A DNA stretch of 9,894 nt from Flavobacterium sp. (GTDB lineage Bacteria > Bacteroidota > Bacteroidia > Flavobacteriales > Flavobacteriaceae), in contig JAHEBK010000037.1 in NCBI GenBank assembly GCA_024642295.1, forward strand, positions 1-9,894. The letters are read 5' to 3'. The notes beneath the pieces were generated by a model. That model did no database searches, was not told the DNA's origin, and saw only the letters and a program-made list of their open reading frames with translations. The first letter of the stretch is position 1. Every line of letters begins with the position of its first letter. A program made the position numbers and the translations under genes. Shown one piece after another: positions 6,698 through 9,894 of the stretch.

Positions 6698-7081
6698 TTA
6701 GATTTCACCCAAAACTGTAGCGTCAATATCACTATGCGAAGCATCTAGTACTACTTTACCATTTTTAATCAAAATCAATTGTGGTGATTGATGTAGTACT
6801 CCAAATCGAGTAGCAATTTCATTCGAAACATCTCTAAAAGAAAGTAAATCCAAAAAATACGGTTTTACTCCCTGAGCTGAAAATTCGCTTTCAAATTGTT
6901 TCAAAGCCATTCGGCTAATACTACAACGCGTACTGTGTTTAAAAATCGCTACTGGTTGCTCATTGGACACCTTTACGATTTCGTCCAATTGCGCTACATC
7001 ATTCAATTCATACCAATTAAGGATTGAAGAAGTTGATTTTGGAGTTTCATCACTCCCGAAGATATTTTTAAAAAAACTCAT
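6698..7081 (-). CDS. ytxJ: YtxJ/BrxC-type monothiol bacilliredoxin
   Basis: A 127-residue thioredoxin-fold protein. YtxJ (BrxC) proteins are thought to remove bacillithiol from mixed disulfides on oxidised proteins, in the cytosol of organisms that make this thiol. The active site is KHSTRCSIS (residues 48-56), with a single cysteine, Cys53; the cis-proline of the thioredoxin fold is seen in HQSPQ (Pro100). The rest (AIFKHS strand, FLDLL, FGVLHQSPQLILIKNGK) follows the family pattern. An in-frame ATG 30 bases upstream (7111) would add ten mostly basic and polar residues (SKSHKTRQN); I prefer 7081 because MSFFKNIFG is the typical flavobacterial start. The gene diverges from clpB over a short shared promoter region and faces a second thiol-redox gene. 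Family call is firm; that this organism makes bacillithiol is inferred from the family. Confidence 0.88.
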   Translation of the reverse strand: MSFFKNIFGSDETPKSTSSILNWYELNDVAQLDEIVKVSNEQPVAIFKHSTRCSISRMALKQFESEFSAQGVKPYFLDLLSFRDVSNEIATRFGVLHQSPQLILIKNGKVVLDASHSDIDATVLGEI

Positions 7082-7153
7082 GTTTTGACGTGTTTTATGA
7101 CTTTTTGACATCTAAAACTGATAAAAATCAGCTTTTTAATGCCTTTTTGTCTG

Positions 7154-7161
7154 TAGATTTG
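7154..7161 (+). promoter_or_regulatory. Possible -7 element for clpB
   Basis: TAGATTTG fits TAnnTTTG and lies 68 bases before the clpB ATG, but there is no TTG at suitable distance upstream. A second, poorer candidate (TATAATTTG, 7170-7178) lies nearer to the gene. This region also carries the opposing ytxJ promoter, so the two transcription starts lie within about 50 bases and their transcripts may overlap. Confidence 0.35.
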
Positions 7162-7190
7162 ATATGGAATATAATTTGACCAAATCTCAG

Positions 7191-7222
7191 CAAAGTTAAG
7201 TATTAAGTTTCAATCTAAACAA
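7191..7222 (-). promoter_or_regulatory. Promoter of the bacilliredoxin gene
   Basis: On the minus strand, TAACTTTG (plus-strand 7191-7198) fits the TAnnTTTG -7 consensus perfectly and is followed by C. A TTG (plus-strand CAA at 7220-7222) lies 21 bases upstream, within the accepted spacing for the Bacteroidetes -33 element. The -33 part falls within 8 bases of the clpB ATG, so the promoter overlaps the clpB leader. Confidence 0.6.
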
Positions 7223-7229
7223 CAAAAAA

Positions 7230-9836
7230 ATGAACATAAATAAATTCACCATCAAATCGCAAGAAGCCATTCAGCTCTCGCAACAGCTCACACAACGTGC
7301 TGGACAACAACAAATAGAAAACGAACACCTCTTTAAAGCCATCTTTGAAGTAGATGAAAATGTGGCGCCTTTTATTCTAAAAAAACTCAATGTAAATGTT
7401 CCGCTTTTTTTACAAATTTTGGACAGTACCATTGAAAGTTTTCCTAAAGTTTCTGGTGGCGAAATCCAATTTTCGAGAGCCTCTGTGACTGCATTGAATG
7501 AAGCCGAAAACATAGCGAAAAAAATGAACGATGAATACGTTTCTATCGAGCATTTGATATTGGCAATTTTTAGTTCGAAAAGTAAAGTTGCCCAAATATT
7601 AAAAGACCAAGGCGTAACCGAAAAAGGCTTAAAAGCCGCTATTGAAGAACTTCGAAAAGGGGAACGAGTGACTTCGGCATCTGCTGAGGAAACGTATAAT
7701 TCGCTAAACAAATACGCCAAAAACCTCAACGAACTAGCCAAATCAGGCAAGCTCGATCCCGTGATTGGTCGTGACGAAGAAATTAGGAGAGTACTCCAAA
7801 TTTTGACTCGCCGTACCAAAAACAACCCAATGCTGGTAGGAGAACCAGGTGTGGGTAAAACCGCTATTGCTGAAGGTTTGGCACACCGAATTGTTGATGG
7901 CGATGTACCTGATAATCTAAAGGATAAAATCGTTTTTTCACTAGATATGGGTGCCTTGATTGCAGGGGCCAAATACAAAGGTGAATTTGAAGAACGATTG
8001 AAAGCCGTAGTTAAGGAAGTAACTGCTGCCGAAGGTGATATTGTGCTTTTCATTGACGAAATTCATACACTCGTAGGTGCTGGTGGTGGCGAAGGCGCGA
8101 TGGATGCTGCTAATATTCTGAAACCTGCCTTGGCTCGTGGAGAATTGCGTGCTATTGGAGCGACGACTTTGGACGAATACCAAAAATATTTCGAAAAAGA
8201 CAAAGCCCTAGAACGTCGTTTTCAAAAAGTAATTATCGAAGAACCTGATACCGAAAGTGCGATTTCCATCCTTCGTGGAATTAAAGAAAAATACGAAACA
8301 CACCATAAAGTACAAATCAAAGACGAGGCGATTATCGCTGCGGTAGAATTGTCACAACGCTATATTACCAATCGTTTTTTACCCGATAAAGCCATTGACT
8401 TAATGGACGAAGCGGCTTCTAAAATCCGAATGGAAATCAACTCAAAACCTGAGGAACTGGATGTTTTGGATCGTAAAATCATGCAACTCGAAATCGAAAT
8501 CGAAGCCATCAAACGTGAAAAAGACGAAAGCAAGATTAAAATTCTAGGAATGGATTTGGCAAACCTCAAAGAAGAGCGCAACCAAATTTACACCAAATGG
8601 AAAACCGAAAAAGATGTAGTAGATAACATCCAAGCTGTAAAAACGGAGATTGAAGACTTTAAATACGAAGCCGAACGTGCTGAACGTGAAGGAGATTACG
8701 GAAAAGTAGCCGAAATACGTTATGGAAAAATCAAGGAAGCTCAAGAGCGACTAGATGTTTTACATGAAGAATTGCTCGAAAATCAAGCTGGCGGAAGCTC
8801 GTTGATTAAAGAAGAAGTTACACGTGAAGACATTGCCGAAGTAGTGGCCAAATGGACTGGAATTCCTGTGATGAAAATGCTGCAAGGCGAACGCGAAAAA
8901 CTATTGCATTTGGAAGCCGAATTGCACCATCGTGTTGTGGGTCAAGAAGAAGCTATCGAAGCCGTGAGTGATGCCGTACGTCGTTCTCGTGCCGGTTTGC
9001 AAGACATGAAAAAACCTGTTGGTACTTTCTTATTCCTTGGAACAACAGGCGTGGGTAAAACCGAATTGGCAAAAGCTTTGGCAGAATACCTTTTTGATGA
9101 CGAAAACGCCATGACCCGTATTGATATGAGTGAATACCAAGAACGCCACAGTGTGAGCCGTTTGGTTGGTGCACCTCCAGGATATGTAGGTTATGACGAA
9201 GGTGGACAATTGACCGAAGCCGTGCGTCGCCGTCCGTACTCTGTGATTCTCTTAGATGAGATTGAAAAAGCACATCCCGACACTTTTAATATTTTATTAC
9301 AAGTATTGGACGAAGGACGATTGACGGACAATAAAGGACGTCTTGCCGATTTCAAGAACACCATTATCATCATGACTTCCAACATGGGAAGCCAGATTAT
9401 CCAAGATAAATTTGATAACCTCAAGGGAAGTATCGAAGCCGCAACAGAAGCTGCCAAAACGGAAGTTTTGGGATTACTGAAACAAACCGTTCGTCCAGAG
9501 TTCATCAATCGTATCGACGAGATTGTGCTCTTCACACCGCTTACTACTGAGAATATTAAGGAAATTGTGGGACTCCAACTCAAATCAGTGATTAAGATGT
9601 TGGCATTACAAGGCATCACTATGGACGCCACACCCGAAGCCATAGACTATTTGTCGCAAAAAGGATACGACCCTCAATATGGTGCCCGTCCCGTAAAAAG
9701 AGTCATCCAGAGAGAAGTCCTCAACAGCCTTTCTAAGGAAATTCTTAGTGGCAAAATCACTACGGATAGCATTATTTTGCTAGATTCCTTTGATGGCGAA
9801 TTAGTATTTAGAAACCAAACGGAAACCACTAAATAA
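7230..9836 (+). CDS. clpB: ATP-dependent protein disaggregase ClpB
   Basis: Hexameric Hsp100 chaperone of the cytosol that pulls polypeptides out of aggregates together with DnaK/DnaJ/GrpE. The 868-residue length agrees with the family (about 860). Domains in order: N-terminal Clp_N repeats (about 1-145); first AAA+ domain with Walker A GEPGVGKT 204-211, pore tyrosine Tyr249 in KYKGEFEER, Walker B VLFIDE 272-277 and arginine finger(s) in LERRF 327-331; a coiled-coil M domain (about 405-525, rich in Glu/Lys), which separates ClpB from ClpA and ClpC; second AAA+ domain with Walker A GTTGVGKT 604-611, pore loop GYVGYDEGG 651-659, Walker B VILLDE 672-677, arginine finger Arg761 in PEFINRID and sensor-2 GARPVKR 818-824. 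There is no ClpP-binding loop of the ClpA/ClpX kind that I can see. The start codon gives the standard N-terminus ([14 protein letters not shown]). Single gene, divergent from ytxJ. Confidence 0.97.
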   Translation: MNINKFTIKSQEAIQLSQQLTQRAGQQQIENEHLFKAIFEVDENVAPFILKKLNVNVPLFLQILDSTIESFPKVSGGEIQFSRASVTALNEAENIAKKMNDEYVSIEHLILAIFSSKSKVAQILKDQGVTEKGLKAAIEELRKGERVTSASAEETYNSLNKYAKNLNELAKSGKLDPVIGRDEEIRRVLQILTRRTKNNPMLVGEPGVGKTAIAEGLAHRIVDGDVPDNLKDKIVFSLDMGALIAGAKYKGEFEERLKAVVKEVTAAEGDIVLFIDEIHTLVGAGGGEGAMDAANILKPALARGELRAIGATTLDEYQKYFEKDKALERRFQKVIIEEPDTESAISILRGIKEKYETHHKVQIKDEAIIAAVELSQRYITNRFLPDKAIDLMDEAASKIRMEINSKPEELDVLDRKIMQLEIEIEAIKREKDESKIKILGMDLANLKEERNQIYTKWKTEKDVVDNIQAVKTEIEDFKYEAERAEREGDYGKVAEIRYGKIKEAQERLDVLHEELLENQAGGSSLIKEEVTREDIAEVVAKWTGIPVMKMLQGEREKLLHLEAELHHRVVGQEEAIEAVSDAVRRSRAGLQDMKKPVGTFLFLGTTGVGKTELAKALAEYLFDDENAMTRIDMSEYQERHSVSRLVGAPPGYVGYDEGGQLTEAVRRRPYSVILLDEIEKAHPDTFNILLQVLDEGRLTDNKGRLADFKNTIIIMTSNMGSQIIQDKFDNLKGSIEAATEAAKTEVLGLLKQTVRPEFINRIDEIVLFTPLTTENIKEIVGLQLKSVIKMLALQGITMDATPEAIDYLSQKGYDPQYGARPVKRVIQREVLNSLSKEILSGKITTDSIILLDSFDGELVFRNQTETTK

Positions 9837-9837
9837 T

Positions 9838-9894
9838 AGTTCTCGTCAGTTCGAGTGTTTTTTGTGCAATGGAATGAAACAAAAATGTATCGAG
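9838..9894. repeat. Hairpin repeat after clpB, cut by the window end
   Basis: Starting 2 bases after the clpB stop, AGTTCTCG (9838-9845) is matched by CGAG at the last four bases (9891-9894), the beginning of its complement. Inside, TTTTTGT (9859-9865) pairs with ACAAAAA (9879-9885) around a 13-base loop. A nested short stem CTCG/CGAG (9842-9845 with 9852-9855) precedes a run of T, which might act as a clpB terminator. The nested layout resembles a known type of dispersed flavobacterial intergenic element with CAGTTCGAGTG inside; completeness cannot be judged from the window. Confidence 0.5.

Noticed and set aside
7082..7111. Ten-residue N-terminal extension of the bacilliredoxin from the ATG at 7111
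   Set aside because: The added residues are polar and basic and the family normally begins at MSFFKNIFG, so the downstream ATG at 7081 was preferred, though the longer form is not excluded.
7271..8053. Long minus-strand open frame of 260 codons inside clpB
   Set aside because: It is antisense to well-conserved clpB domains, is rich in Ser and Leu as expected for a shadow frame, and shows no recognisable domain.
9191..9643. Minus-strand open frame of 150 codons in the clpB 3' part
   Set aside because: It lies opposite the conserved second AAA+ domain and looks like a mirror of its codon pattern.

Overview
The window most likely comes from a member of the Flavobacteriia, probably close to Flavobacterium. 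Three things point there: AT-rich intergenic DNA, promoter cores of the Bacteroidetes type (TAnnTTTG, seen best before the ammonium transporter and the two thiol-redox genes), and protein sequences of flavobacterial style. Intergenic hairpins built on words such as AATCTGTG and CTTTGTG fit the same origin. No RNA genes, insertion sequences, integrases, CRISPR arrays or defence genes were found.

Layout. 1-657: the 3' part of a PAP2-type phosphatase gene with altered catalytic motifs, followed by a long imperfect hairpin. 838-2127: rhlE-type DEAD-box RNA helicase, with a terminator hairpin and a short tandem repeat behind it. 2344-3879 (minus): comM/yifB AAA+ ATPase, convergent with rhlE. 3880-4298: AT-rich spacer carrying the amt promoter, with two G5-tATTTAA boxes 53 bp apart. 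4299-5606: amt ammonium transporter, with a strong intrinsic terminator and no PII gene beside it. 5607-6127: a second degenerate inverted repeat, a stretch with no recognisable content, then a promoter. 6128-6553: DCC/DUF393 thiol-disulfide oxidoreductase family protein. 6698-7081 (minus): YtxJ/BrxC-type monothiol bacilliredoxin. 7082-7229: shared divergent promoter region. 7230-9836: clpB disaggregase. 9838-9894: the start of another hairpin repeat, cut by the window edge.

The genes are mostly single transcription units of housekeeping or stress function, and there is no obvious multi-gene pathway. The one suggestive grouping is clpB diverging from a bacilliredoxin gene that faces a second thiol-redox protein; this looks like a small stress/redox neighbourhood, but co-regulation is only inferred. 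I do not see a previously undescribed multi-gene system. The points most worth a second look are the PAP2 motif changes, the phased boxes before amt, and the several families of intergenic hairpin repeats.
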